A stretch of 64,000 bases of DNA from JAIBJN01 sp963775625 (lineage in GTDB: Bacteria; Actinomycetota; Thermoleophilia; Gaiellales; Gaiellaceae): assembly GCA_963775625.1 (NCBI GenBank), contig CAVZJM010000005.1, positions 36,182 through 100,181 on the forward strand, in the 5' to 3' direction. Below, in pieces: positions 1 to 8,172 of the stretch. The notes beneath the pieces are model-generated. The model was not told the origin of the DNA, did no database searches, and saw only the letters and a list, made by a program, of their open reading frames with translations. The position numbers and the translations under genes were made by a program. The stretch's first letter is position 1; each line of letters opens with the position of its first letter.

Positions 1-1
1 G

Positions 2-760
2 GAGGCGATCGACGAGCTCGTCATCGGCGAGATGCTTCTCGTCGAGCGGCTGGCCGAGCACATCGCGCGCCACATCGTCGAGCGCCAGGACGCGCTGCGG
101 GCCGAGGTCAAGATCGCCGCGCGCTACCCGATCGAGCGCACGACCCCCGTGACGGGCCTGCGCACGCAGGAGCTGGTGACGCTGATCGGCCTCGCAGCGG
201 CGTCGCGCTCGGCCGCGCGGAGGATCGTCGGCGTCGAGGCGACCGGGATCAACGCCTGCCCCTGCGCGCAGGGCCTCGTCCGCGAGCAGGCGGCCGAGCG
301 GCTCGGCGAGGCCGGCTTCGAGGGCGCGGACGTCGCGAGGATTCTCGAGCTCGTCCCGCTCGCCACCCACAACCAGCGCGGCCGCGGGACGCTCTACCTC
401 GGCACCGACCTCAGGCTCGACGCAGAGGACCTCGTCGAGCTGGTCGAGAGCTCGATGAGCTCGCCCGTCTACGAGCTCCTCAAGCGCCCCGACGAGCTCT
501 TCGTCGTGGAGCACGCGCACCTCTCGCCGCGCTTCGTCGAAGACTCGGTTCGGCTCATGGTCAAGGGCGCGCTCGAGTCCTACGGCGAGCTCGGCGACGA
601 CGAGTTCGTGCTCGCCCGCCAGGTCAACTTCGAGACCATCCACAACCACGACGTGCTCGCCGAGCGCTTCGGCACCGTCGGCGAGCTGCGCGAAGAGCTG
701 GCCAACGGCGGCCACTCGGCCCGCCACACCGAGCTGCGCGACTGGCTCCGAGCCGTCTGA
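2..760 (+). CDS. folE2: GTP cyclohydrolase, MptA/FolE2 family (5'-truncated)
   Basis: Catalyses the first step from GTP towards a dihydropterin (folate/pterin supply) in the cytoplasm. The frame is open from base 2, so the first residues lie outside the window; 252 residues are visible against roughly 260-310 for the family. Family signatures are the metal-site Cys stretch TGINACPCAQG (residues ~82-92), the THNQRGRG stretch and the C-terminal NFETIHNHD. This family does not share the canonical FolE fold sequence. It ends in a hairpin shared with the convergent plsY gene. A pteridine-reductase-like SDR (2097-2762) and thyX (3982-4692) nearby give a loose folate theme. Family assignment is firm; whether it makes the archaeal or bacterial pterin intermediate cannot be read from sequence. 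Confidence 0.87.
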   Translation, partial: EAIDELVIGEMLLVERLAEHIARHIVERQDALRAEVKIAARYPIERTTPVTGLRTQELVTLIGLAAASRSAARRIVGVEATGINACPCAQGLVREQAAERLGEAGFEGADVARILELVPLATHNQRGRGTLYLGTDLRLDAEDLVELVESSMSSPVYELLKRPDELFVVEHAHLSPRFVEDSVRLMVKGALESYGELGDDEFVLARQVNFETIHNHDVLAERFGTVGELREELANGGHSARHTELRDWLRAV

Positions 761-772
761 CCCCTTCAGACG
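754..772. terminator. Convergent hairpin containing both stop codons
   Basis: CGTCTGA (754-760) pairs perfectly with TCAGACG (766-772) around a 5-base loop. The folE2 stop is the TGA at 758-760 and the plsY stop is the reverse-strand TGA at 766-768, so both stops are inside the stem. There is no U-tract. It is probably a bidirectional transcription end point. Confidence 0.5.
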
Positions 773-1410
773 CGGTTCGGGCTCGGGGGGGACGGCTTCG
801 AGCCCGAGTGTCCGAGGCGCGGGCGGCGGCGCTCGATTCGGTTCTCCTCGCCGGCCAGGAGGCGGCGGATGTTCGTCCGGTGCAGCACGACGATGGCGAG
901 AGCTGCGCCTGCTGTGAAGGCCACCACCGGCCACGACGCGTCGAAGAGAAGCGCCCAGAGCGGCAGCGAGATCGCCGCGAGGATCGACGCGACCGAGGCG
1001 TAGCGCGTCAGCAAGAAGACGAGGAGCCAGACCCCGGCGGCCGCCAACGCCGGGAGCGGCGCCACGGCGAGGGCGACGCCGCCGGTCGTGGCCACCATCT
1101 TGCCTCCGCGCGCGAAGCCGAGGAAGAGCGGCCGCCAGTGGCCGACCATGGCCGCGACTCCGGCGAGCACTCCGACGAGGTCGCCCCCGAACGCGAGGCC
1201 CAGCAGCGCCGCCGCGGCGCCCTTGGCGATGTCGAGGAACGCAACCGCCATCCCGAACTTGAACCCGAGCGTCCGCCAGACGTTCGTCGCGCCGGGGTTC
1301 CCGCTCCCGAGGGTCCGGATGTCGATGCCGCGCAGGAGCCGGGGTAGCCAGTACGCCCACGGCATGCTGCCGAGGAGGTAGCCGACGGCGATGAGGAGAG
1401 CGTCCGTCAT
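766..1410 (-). CDS. plsY: Glycerol-3-phosphate acyltransferase PlsY
   Basis: Membrane enzyme that transfers an acyl group from acyl-phosphate to sn-glycerol-3-phosphate, the first committed step of phospholipid synthesis with PlsX. The 214-residue product is standard length. It starts with a membrane segment, carries the signature SGNPGATNV near residue 38, and has about five hydrophobic segments. GGKMVATTGG near residue 100 matches the second conserved loop. The start is the ATG at 1408-1410, which overlaps the sodA stop in an ATGA arrangement, so the two genes are probably translationally coupled. The longer open frame upstream is only the shadow of sodA. The C-terminal ~35 residues are Arg/Pro-rich and cytosolic. 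Confidence 0.93.
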   Translation of the reverse strand: MTDALLIAVGYLLGSMPWAYWLPRLLRGIDIRTLGSGNPGATNVWRTLGFKFGMAVAFLDIAKGAAAALLGLAFGGDLVGVLAGVAAMVGHWRPLFLGFARGGKMVATTGGVALAVAPLPALAAAGVWLLVFLLTRYASVASILAAISLPLWALLFDASWPVVAFTAGAALAIVVLHRTNIRRLLAGEENRIERRRPRLGHSGSKPSPPSPNRV

Positions 1411-2027
1411 GACTCGATAGCGTAGGCGTCGACCCAGCCGTTGACGACGTCCCAGTCGAGGTTTCCGAAGAAGGCCTCGATGTAGGACGCGCGGTCGGTC
1501 TGGTAGTCGAGGAAGTAGGCGTGCTCGTACACGTCGAGCGCGACGAGGGGCGCCGTGTTCCAGATCGGGAACGTGTTCTGGGCGTCGCCGACGTAGTTGA
1601 AGAGGCGCTGCTCGTCGAAGTCGTAGGCGGTCCAGGCCCACCCGCGGCCGGCCATTCCCGTTGCCTTGAGGTCGGCGCGCCAGTCGTCGGCGCTGCCGAA
1701 GTCCCGCTCGATCAGCGCGCCGATCGCCCCGTCCGGGTTGCCGCCCGCGCCGCCGAGATGCTCGAAGTAGATCTCGTGGTTCTTGACGCCGCCGATGGCG
1801 AAGGTGAGGTCGACCTTGAGCGCGCGGATCTCGGAGTAGACCTGGTTGGCGGCGGCGAGGTCGACCTCGCCCAGCTTCACCAGGATCTCGTTCCGCTTCG
1901 CCACGTAGCCCTGGTAGAGCTTGTAGTGCGCCTCGACCGAGGCGCGGGAGATGCCGTCCATCTCGAGGAGCTCGGGCTTGAGCTCGCGCGCCGCGATCTC
2001 CGCCCGATTGAAAGCCAAGGTCGCCAT
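1407..2027 (-). CDS. sodA: Superoxide dismutase, Fe/Mn family
   Basis: Converts superoxide to hydrogen peroxide and oxygen. The 206-residue product has the expected metal ligands H34, H84, D165 and H169, the last two in LDVYEHAY. GRGWAW at residues 127-132 is the usual family stretch. The usual KHHxxYV helix is replaced by KLYQGYV (36-42), so the first helix departs from the common Fe/Mn-SOD pattern although the His ligand is kept. No signal peptide is present, so it is cytoplasmic. The start is the ATG at 2025-2027, giving family length; an open frame runs further upstream but is antisense to the SDR gene. First gene of a coupled pair with plsY. Confidence 0.93.
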   Translation of the reverse strand: MATLAFNRAEIAARELKPELLEMDGISRASVEAHYKLYQGYVAKRNEILVKLGEVDLAAANQVYSEIRALKVDLTFAIGGVKNHEIYFEHLGGAGGNPDGAIGALIERDFGSADDWRADLKATGMAGRGWAWTAYDFDEQRLFNYVGDAQNTFPIWNTAPLVALDVYEHAYFLDYQTDRASYIEAFFGNLDWDVVNGWVDAYAIES

Positions 2028-2096
2028 GCCAGCCTTTCCGTCGACTCGTTTACGCGCGCGGGAGCTTAGAGTTTCTGACGTAATGATGCCGCGCCG

Positions 2097-2762
2097 ATGG
2101 TTCCCTGCGTGACCGACTCCCTGACTGCACTCGTCACCGGCGGCACGGGGCGCGTGGGGAGCGCCGTCGCGGCGCGTCTCGAGGCGGACGGCTTCCGCGT
2201 CCTGGCGGCCGGGCGCCGCGACGGCGACGTGTCCGATCCGGGCGCGGCCAGGGCCCTGGTGGAGCGCGCAGCCGGGGAGCTCGGGGGTCTCGACCTGCTC
2301 GTCCACGCGGCGGGCGCCGGTTTCGAGCCCACGCCGGTCGCGGAGGTCACGGAGGAGCTCTGGGACGCCGCCTTCGGCGCCACCGCGAAGGGCAGCTTCT
2401 TCGTGGCGCAGGCGGCGGCGGCGCACCTGCGCGCGTCGAGCCTCGGCCTCCTGATCCTGGTCGAGGACGTGGCCGCCTATCAGCCCTGGCCGGCCTTTGC
2501 GCCTCACTGCGCCGCGAAGGCCGCGCAGGCCATGCTCACCCGGGTGCTCGCGCGCGCTCTGGCGCCGGACGTGCGCGTGTGCGGCGTCGCGCCGGGCCCG
2601 GTGGCGGTCGAGCCGGGCCAGGAGGAGCGGCGCGCGGCGGAGACCCTGCTCGGCACGATCGGCTCTCCCGACGATGTCGCCGAAGCGGTCGTCTATCTCG
2701 TCAGGGCGCCGTTCGTCACCGGGACGTCCCTCGTGGTCGACGGCGGCCGGCTGCTGCGGTAG
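2097..2762 (+). CDS. Short-chain dehydrogenase, pteridine-reductase-like, altered active site
   Basis: A 221-residue Rossmann-fold SDR. The nucleotide motif TGGTGRVG (14-21) fits the TGxxxRxG form seen in PTR1/FolM pteridine reductases. The HAAG at 70-73 stands in for NNAG and VDGG is near the C-terminus. The catalytic Ser position holds D124 and the catalytic Tyr position holds H137 (HCAAK instead of YxxxK); K141 is kept. PTR1 of Leishmania uses Asp-Tyr-Lys with the same 13-residue Asp-Tyr spacing, so D124 fits that subgroup, but His for Tyr does not. Divergent from sodA. A GTG at 2109 is a possible later start. Whether it is an active reductase is uncertain. Confidence 0.75.
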   Translation: MVPCVTDSLTALVTGGTGRVGSAVAARLEADGFRVLAAGRRDGDVSDPGAARALVERAAGELGGLDLLVHAAGAGFEPTPVAEVTEELWDAAFGATAKGSFFVAQAAAAHLRASSLGLLILVEDVAAYQPWPAFAPHCAAKAAQAMLTRVLARALAPDVRVCGVAPGPVAVEPGQEERRAAETLLGTIGSPDDVAEAVVYLVRAPFVTGTSLVVDGGRLLR

Positions 2763-2780
2763 CGCGAGCGCCCGGGGCAC

Positions 2781-2809
2781 GAAACCGGAGCGGGGTTGAG
2801 TTTCGTATA
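2781..2809 (+). promoter_or_regulatory. ECF-type promoter upstream of sigK-like gene
   Basis: GAAACC (2781-2786), a 17-base spacer and CGTATA (2804-2809) match the AAC/CGT pattern of ECF sigma promoters. The predicted start lies about 10 bases upstream of the ATG at 2820, so the message would be nearly leaderless. Autoregulation by the downstream ECF factor is the natural reading and is inferred. Confidence 0.5.
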
Positions 2810-2819
2810 GCCGTGGCGT

Positions 2820-3374
2820 ATGTCTGTCGTCATGGCAACCGCCGAGAGCGATTCCCGCCTTCTCGAACGCGTCGCGGGTGGCGACCGGGACGCGTTCACG
2901 GAGCTCTACCGACGCTTCGCGCGCCCCGTCCTGGCGATGGCCGTCCGCCAGCTCGGCGACAACGGCCGCGCGGAGGAGGCTGCGCAGGAGACCTTTGCCG
3001 CGGTGTGGCGCTCGGCGCGCAGCTATCGACCCGAGCGCGGCACGGCCTCCGCCTGGCTCTACGCGGTGGCGCGCCACGCCATCATCGACCGAGCCCGCCA
3101 GCGGCGGGAGCCGGCGGTCGAGGTGCCCGAGGAGGCGAGCACCGACGCGGGGCCCGACGAGCAGGCCGAGGGCGCCTGGCTCGCCTGGCGGGTGCACAGC
3201 GCGCTCGAGCAGCTACCCGAGCGTGAGCGCGCCGTGCTCGAGCTCGCGTACTGGAGCGGTCTCTCCCAGGCCGAGATCGCCAGCTACCTCGACGTCCCGC
3301 TCGGCACGGTCAAGACGAGGACCCGCACCGGCCTGTCCCGTCTGGCCGGCATGCTGGAGGAGGTGCGGGCATGA
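2820..3374 (+). CDS. ECF RNA polymerase sigma factor (SigK-like)
   Basis: Alternative sigma factor of 184 residues, with region 2 at about 24-90 (DAFTELYRRFARPVLAMA and EEAAQETFAAVWRSA) and region 4 at about 122-178 (LPERERAVLELAYWSGLSQ and the helix-turn-helix around VPLGTVKTRTRTGL). It would direct RNA polymerase to ECF promoters when its anti-sigma partner releases it. Two ATG starts (2820, 2832) are possible. The stop overlaps the start of the anti-sigma gene (ATGA at 3371-3374), the usual coupling of such pairs. SigK subgroup placement rests on the RskA-type partner. Confidence 0.9.
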   Translation: MSVVMATAESDSRLLERVAGGDRDAFTELYRRFARPVLAMAVRQLGDNGRAEEAAQETFAAVWRSARSYRPERGTASAWLYAVARHAIIDRARQRREPAVEVPEEASTDAGPDEQAEGAWLAWRVHSALEQLPERERAVLELAYWSGLSQAEIASYLDVPLGTVKTRTRTGLSRLAGMLEEVRA

Positions 3375-3976
3375 GAGAGCCTCCGGATCTCCGCGATCTC
3401 GTCGGCCACGAGCTCCCGCCCGAGAAGCTCGAAGAGCTCCGGGGCGTGGACGCGACGCTTCGCCGGGTCCCGGCGCCGCCGCACGAAGTGCCGGCAACGT
3501 TGACTGCGGCCGTCGCAGAGGTGCCGCTCGCCGGCCGAGGCGCGCATCACCGCCGCCGGGTGGCGCTGGCGCTCGCCTTCGCGACGGTGCTCGCGGCGGC
3601 GGCGTTCGGAATCGGCCATTGGGCCGGAAGCAGCTTCGGCACCGAGTACACCGTGGAGATGGCGCCGACGGCGAGCGCGCCCGGCGCGGAGGCCGCGGTC
3701 CACGTCGGCGAGCGGGACGAGCGCTCCGGCAACGTCGAGCTCCTCGTCGACGTCTCCGGGCTCCCCGAGCTCGACGACGACGGCAACTACGCCCTCTGGC
3801 TCGAGCGCAACGGGGAGTGGGCCGCGACCTGCGGCTACTTCGCCGTCGGCGAGGAGACGACCAGCGTCCGCATGACGGTCTCCTACGACTTCCGGGACTT
3901 CGACGCGTGGATGATCTCGGAGGCCGATCGAGAGGACGCTCCACCCCTCCTCACGGCAGAGATCCCCGACCCGTAA
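3371..3976 (+). CDS. Anti-sigma factor, RskA-like, single-pass membrane protein
   Basis: A 201-residue protein with a cytosolic N-terminal segment of about 60 residues, one hydrophobic segment (about 62-82) preceded by HHRRR, and an extracytoplasmic C-terminal domain (about 95-195). The last resembles the RskA extracellular domain: YALWLERNG and a GYFAVG stretch. It would hold the upstream ECF factor at the membrane until regulated cleavage. No zinc-binding HxxxCxxC is present, so it is not a ZAS-type anti-sigma. Family placement is by topology and partner; the extracytoplasmic signal is unknown. Confidence 0.82.
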   Translation: MREPPDLRDLVGHELPPEKLEELRGVDATLRRVPAPPHEVPATLTAAVAEVPLAGRGAHHRRRVALALAFATVLAAAAFGIGHWAGSSFGTEYTVEMAPTASAPGAEAAVHVGERDERSGNVELLVDVSGLPELDDDGNYALWLERNGEWAATCGYFAVGEETTSVRMTVSYDFRDFDAWMISEADREDAPPLLTAEIPDP

Positions 3977-3981
3977 CGGTT

Positions 3982-4692
3982 CTACGGAGCCACGCGGCCC
4001 GCGGCGACGAAGGCCTCGTACGTGACCGGCATCTCGTCGGCGAGAAAGCGCTCGCACGCGTCGGCGTACCGCCTGATCTCTCGCTGCGCGGTCTCGGAGG
4101 CTCGCAGGGAGACGAAGTTCATGAGCGAGCGGGCGTTGACCGTCCAGTAGAACTCCGTATAGGCGCCGACGGGCATCACGGCGCGCGCGAGCTCGCGCGC
4201 CACGCCCTGCTCGACCAGCCGCTCGTAGGCCGCATAGGCCGCCTCGTACACAGCTTGCAGCTCTTCGCGGGCCGCCTCGGCCAGCTCGCCCTCCACCGGC
4301 TCGAAGGAGTACGACCCTGGCTTGCCGACCTGCGTGCGCACGTCGTCGGCGTCGGGCACGTAGAAGTCGTCCGTCGCCTTCGCATAGCGCATGCTGAACT
4401 CGTTGAAGGAGCCGACGCGGTGGCGCATCCACTCGCGCACGACGAAGATCGGCGCCCGGATGTGGAAGCGGAAGGCGTTATGTTCGAATGGTGTTCCGTG
4501 CCGCTCGCGGAGCAAGAAGCGGATCAGTCCGGCGTCGCCGTCGTCCATCTCCTCCTTGCGCCGGGCGAAGCTCACGCGGGCGGCGTTGACGACCGAGAGG
4601 TCGCTCGCCATCGCCTCGTCGAGCCTGACGAATCCGTGGTCCAGGACCTCGATCGTGCGGTCGGTGGGGAGGGAAGAGGACGCGACGCTCAC
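3982..4692 (-). CDS. thyX: FAD-dependent thymidylate synthase ThyX
   Basis: Makes dTMP from dUMP using methylenetetrahydrofolate, NADPH and FAD; tetrahydrofolate is regenerated directly, unlike with ThyA. The diagnostic motif RHRxxSxNExSxRY is present at residues 90-103 (RHRVGSFNEFSMRY). Length is 236 residues, usual for the family. It is convergent with the anti-sigma gene (6 bases between stops) and divergent from the metallopeptidase gene. A short polar N-terminal extension of about 12 residues precedes the first strand; a later start is not excluded. Confidence 0.95.
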   Translation of the reverse strand: MSVASSSLPTDRTIEVLDHGFVRLDEAMASDLSVVNAARVSFARRKEEMDDGDAGLIRFLLRERHGTPFEHNAFRFHIRAPIFVVREWMRHRVGSFNEFSMRYAKATDDFYVPDADDVRTQVGKPGSYSFEPVEGELAEAAREELQAVYEAAYAAYERLVEQGVARELARAVMPVGAYTEFYWTVNARSLMNFVSLRASETAQREIRRYADACERFLADEMPVTYEAFVAAGRVAP

Positions 4693-4747
4693 CGAAATCG
4701 AGTCTAACGGCCGGTCCCGTCGATGCCGAAGGTTTCAGTAGAGTTTT

Positions 4748-6419
4748 ATGCGGCAGATGCGGCAAGCGGGGTCACCGATGCGAGGTCTGGGCCTGACGGC
4801 CTGCTCCGCGGCGCTCCTGCTCGCAACGGCCATGCCGGCGTGGGCCCAGGAGCCGGGACACCCGCTCCCGCCCCCCGTTCCGGTGGCCGACGACGCCCTG
4901 ACCGCGGCGCTCGAGACGGGCGAGCTGACCGAGGCCGAGTACGCGCTCGAGCGCGCCCGCAGCGTCTTCCAGCTCGGGAGGGTTCGCCGGGAGTTCGGCG
5001 ACGTCGAGCAGCCGGGGCCTCGTGACGCGACCCTCATCCTCCGCGACCTTGCTCTCCGGGCGAACGACCTGGATGGAAGCGATCGCGCGCTTGCGGAAGC
5101 GATCCTCGCCCGTCCCACCGAGGGAGGCGTTCCCGGCTTCACCCACGCATACTCAACCGCCTCCAACTTCACGTGCGGAGCCGCACATGTGCTTCCACTG
5201 GGTGGCGACGACCGAGGACGCGGCGGCTCCGGATTGGGTGGCCACCGTGCAGGAGACCTGGCAGGAGGCCTGGGATGCCGAGATCGAGGCGCTCGGGTAT
5301 CGACCGCCTCGATTCGACGGGGCGTCGAATCAGACCGACGGCCCCGCCGGAGTGGACAGGCGCAAGCTCGACGTCTACATCCTCGATCTGGGCGAGGACG
5401 GCGTCTTCGGTTACTGCGCCCAGCTGAGCGGCGGCCTGACGCCGCCGGTCTACTGCGCCGTCGACAACGACTACGCCGCCAACCAGTTCGGAGCGAGCCA
5501 GGCACCGGAGGGCTTCCTCCAGGTGACTTCCGCGCACGAGTTTCACCATGCCTCGCAGGCGGCGTATGACTTCGGCGAGGACTACTGGCTGCTCGAAGGC
5601 ACCGCGGCGAACATCGAGGAGACCGTCTACCCGACGATCGACGACAACGTCAACTTCCTCTCCTTCTGGAGCCCTCTGTCCCGACCCGGCTCGCCGCTCG
5701 ACCGCGGCGGCTTCGGGAACTCCGAGTACGGGGCGTGGATCTTCTGGCGATACCTCGAGGAGAAGATCGGGAGCAACCACTTGATCCTGCGCGATATCTG
5801 GGAGCGCGCGGACGTCTTCGACCCCACGCCCGGCAATCCCGGCGACGAGCCTCCGGACGACTACTCGCTTCTGGCCGTCCGCCACGAGCTCACCCAGCGC
5901 GGCCGGGCCTTCTCCGACGTGTTCGCGGGCTTCGCGACCGCGAACCGCCGGCTCGACTACGCCGACGCCGAGGACGCCGACTACCCCGTTCCGCCGCTGA
6001 CCAAGACCTTCATGGTCGGCAGGCAAAGGCCTGACACCGGCTGGCGGCTCTGGAGAATCGACCATCTGGCGGCGCGCTTCGTCGCCTTCAAGCCGAGCAA
6101 GCAGGTGCCGGCCGGCGCGAGGCTCCGGGTGATCACCCGCCTGCCCGAGAACGGCGCGGCGGCGACGCTTATCGTCGTCAAGGCCGACGGCTCCACGAGC
6201 GCGCGGCGGCTCGTGCGGAACGCACAGGGCAAGGCCCGCGGCACGACGCGCTTCGGGCACGGGGTCGTCAAGCGCATCGAGGTCGTGCTCTCGAACGGGA
6301 GCACGCGGATCCCGTTCGCATCCTGCTGGAAGTCCCCCGGCCCTCCGTCGTACTCGTGTCAGGGAAACCCGCTCGACGACCGCCGGGTCTTCGAGCTCCG
6401 CGGCAAGCTGCTGCCGTAG
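4748..6419 (+). CDS. Secreted zinc metallopeptidase, MXAN_6640-like (frameshifted)
   Basis: Two frames together encode one secreted protein. The first (from 4748, or the ATG at 4778) supplies a signal peptide ending in AMPAWA followed by QEPG. The second runs from about 5180 to 6419. Removing one C near 5180 joins the halves through CGAHMCFHW. The catalytic region has HEFHHASQ, with the downstream Glu in WLLEGTA, as in putative metalloproteases of the MXAN_6640 type. The C-terminal ~130 residues look like a beta-rich accessory domain ending in two Cys-containing loops. Substrate is unknown. The break is probably a sequence error, since both halves stay well conserved. Confidence 0.7.
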
Positions 6420-6581
6420 AGCACGTCTCAAGATGAAGCCCTGTGCCGCCGGGCCGCGCTGCTCGCCCCGAGGACTGCGTCCTCAGTCGCGCCCGTAGCC
6501 TCCGGCTACGAGCGCTCCCTGCGTCCTTGTCTCGGAACGACCATCGCACCCCGACGACGAGGCGTCATTCTGAAACGTGCT
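6420..6581. repeat. Palindromic intergenic repeat, copy A
   Basis: The whole gap between the metallopeptidase stop and the ABC ATPase stop is an imperfect palindrome. Its ends are inverted copies (6420-6440 and 6561-6581, 17 of 21 matching). The centre is a hairpin, CGTAGCC-TCC-GGCTACG (6494-6510). The 31 bases at 6483-6513 recur inverted at 21777-21806 with only the loop changed. No reading frame is evident. It may act as a REP-like element or terminator. Confidence 0.6.
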
Positions 6582-6582
6582 C

Positions 6583-7335
6583 TTAGAGTCGGCCGGCGGC
6601 GACGATCCTCTGGAGGAACTGCTGCGTCCGCGGCTCGCGCGGCGCCGTGAAGATCTGCTCGGGGTCTCCCTGCTCCAGGATCACACCCTCGTCCAGAAAG
6701 CAGACGCGGACGGCGATGTCACGCGCGAAGGACATCTCGTGCGTCGCGATCAGCATCGTCATCCCGCCCTCGGCCAACTCCCGGATGACGCTCAGCACCT
6801 CGGCGACGAGCTCCGGGTCGAGCGCGCTCGTCACCTCGTCGAGGAGCATGAGCTCGGGCTGCATCGCCAGCGCGCGGACGATCGCCACCCGCTGCTGCTG
6901 GCCCCCCGACAGCCGGTCAGGGTAGTCCCCGGCACGATCGGCGAGCCCGAAACGGCCGAGCAGCCCGAGCGCCGCCTCCTCGGCCTCCGCGCGCGGCCTC
7001 CCGAGCGCTTGGGTCGGGCCGAGGGTCACGTTCCGGAGCACGGTCATGTGCGGGAAGAGGTTGAAGGCCTGGAAGACGATCCCGATACGCCGCCGAACCC
7101 GGTCGACGCGGACACCGGGCGCCGTGATCTCGTCGCCGCCGAGCACGACGCGACCCTCGTCGATCGGCTCTAGGAGGTTGACGCAGCGCAGGAGCGTCGA
7201 CTTCCCCGATCCGGAGGCGCCGATCAGGCAGACGACCTCGTGGGCGGCCAGCTCGAGGTCGATCCCCTTCAACACCTCGTGCTTGCCGAAGGACTTGTGG
7301 ACGTCCTCGAGCACGAGGGCAGGCACCTGGTTCAC
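6583..7335 (-). CDS. Polar amino-acid ABC transporter, ATP-binding subunit
   Basis: ATPase of an HisP/GlnQ-type importer, 250 residues. It has Walker A GASGSGKST (39-47), signature LSGGQQQRV, Walker B LMLLDE and the switch His in ATHEMSFARD. The D-loop stretch reads DEVTSALDPE with Val where Pro is usual, as in some members of this family. The start overlaps the permease stop by 4 bases (7332-7335). Last gene of a three-gene operon encoding binding protein, permease and ATPase. Specificity for polar amino acids follows from the family; the exact substrate is not readable. Confidence 0.93.
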   Translation of the reverse strand: MNQVPALVLEDVHKSFGKHEVLKGIDLELAAHEVVCLIGASGSGKSTLLRCVNLLEPIDEGRVVLGGDEITAPGVRVDRVRRRIGIVFQAFNLFPHMTVLRNVTLGPTQALGRPRAEAEEAALGLLGRFGLADRAGDYPDRLSGGQQQRVAIVRALAMQPELMLLDEVTSALDPELVAEVLSVIRELAEGGMTMLIATHEMSFARDIAVRVCFLDEGVILEQGDPEQIFTAPREPRTQQFLQRIVAAGRL

Positions 7336-8165
7336 GTCTGGCCTCCGCCGGCGAGCTGGCGGCGCCGGTCACGGGCGACGAGCCAGTCGGTCAGCCGCGT
7401 GAGCGGGATCGTGAGCAGGACGAAGAGGATCGCGGCGACCAGGTACGGCGTGAAGTTGAAGGTCGCAGAGGATTCGATGCTGGACTGGCGGAACGCCTCG
7501 ACGACGCCGAGCAGGCCGACAAGGGCCGTGTCCTTCTGGAGGCCGATGAAGTCGTTGAGCAGCGGCGGGATGACGCGTCGCACCGCCTGCGGGATCACGA
7601 CGAAGCGCATGGCCTTCAAGTGGGAGAGCCCGAGCGAGCGTGCAGCTGCCGTCTGGCTGGGGTGCACGGACTCGATGCCCGCGCGGTAGACCTCGGAGAC
7701 GTAGGCGGAATAGACGAGCACGAGCGCGACGACTCCCCAGAAGAGCTCGCTCTCGATGCCGAACGGGTCGAGCGGAAGCCACGTGAGCCCGAGAGCCGGT
7801 ATCCCGAAACCGAGGATGTAGACGAGGAGGATCGTCGGGATCCCGCGGAAGAGATCCGCGTAGACGATCGTGAACGCGCGCACCGGAAAGAACACCGGCC
7901 CCGGCAGGCTGCGCAGGACCGCGATCAGGAGCGCCAGCGGGAGGATGAACAGCTCGGCGACCAGGAAGATCTTGATGTTCAGCAGGAACGCCTTCGGGAT
8001 GACCTCGAGCGATTCCCTGAAGACCTCGCCGTTGAAGAAAAGCCGCTTGACCTCCGGCCACCCGGGCGCCGTCGAGACAACGAAGACGACGACCACCGCG
8101 AACACGATCGTGCTCGCCAGAGCGATCAGGGTGCTTCGCCGTCCGGAGGCGCCGGAGCCTCTCAA
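7332..8165 (-). CDS. Polar amino-acid ABC transporter, permease subunit
   Basis: HisM/GlnP-type permease of 277 residues. A first membrane helix (about 12-31) is followed by a non-membrane stretch, then five hydrophobic segments. The ABC-coupling EAA loop is at about residues 190-205 (QTAAARSLGLSHLKAMRFVV), and LLNDFIGLQKDTALV is typical of this permease family. Only one permease gene is present, so the transporter is probably a homodimer in the membrane. The gap to the upstream binding-protein gene is 7 bases. Confidence 0.92.
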   Translation of the reverse strand: MRGSGASGRRSTLIALASTIVFAVVVVFVVSTAPGWPEVKRLFFNGEVFRESLEVIPKAFLLNIKIFLVAELFILPLALLIAVLRSLPGPVFFPVRAFTIVYADLFRGIPTILLVYILGFGIPALGLTWLPLDPFGIESELFWGVVALVLVYSAYVSEVYRAGIESVHPSQTAAARSLGLSHLKAMRFVVIPQAVRRVIPPLLNDFIGLQKDTALVGLLGVVEAFRQSSIESSATFNFTPYLVAAILFVLLTIPLTRLTDWLVARDRRRQLAGGGQT

Positions 8166-8172
8166 GCGGGCG

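Noticed and set aside
1407..3197. 596-residue frame appearing to extend superoxide dismutase upstream
   Set aside because: The upstream part is antisense to the SDR and sigma-factor genes; family length and start fit the ATG at 2027.
4478..4500. GTTCGAAT-like motif resembling a tRNA T-loop
   Set aside because: It lies inside thyX coding sequence and no cloverleaf can be drawn around it.
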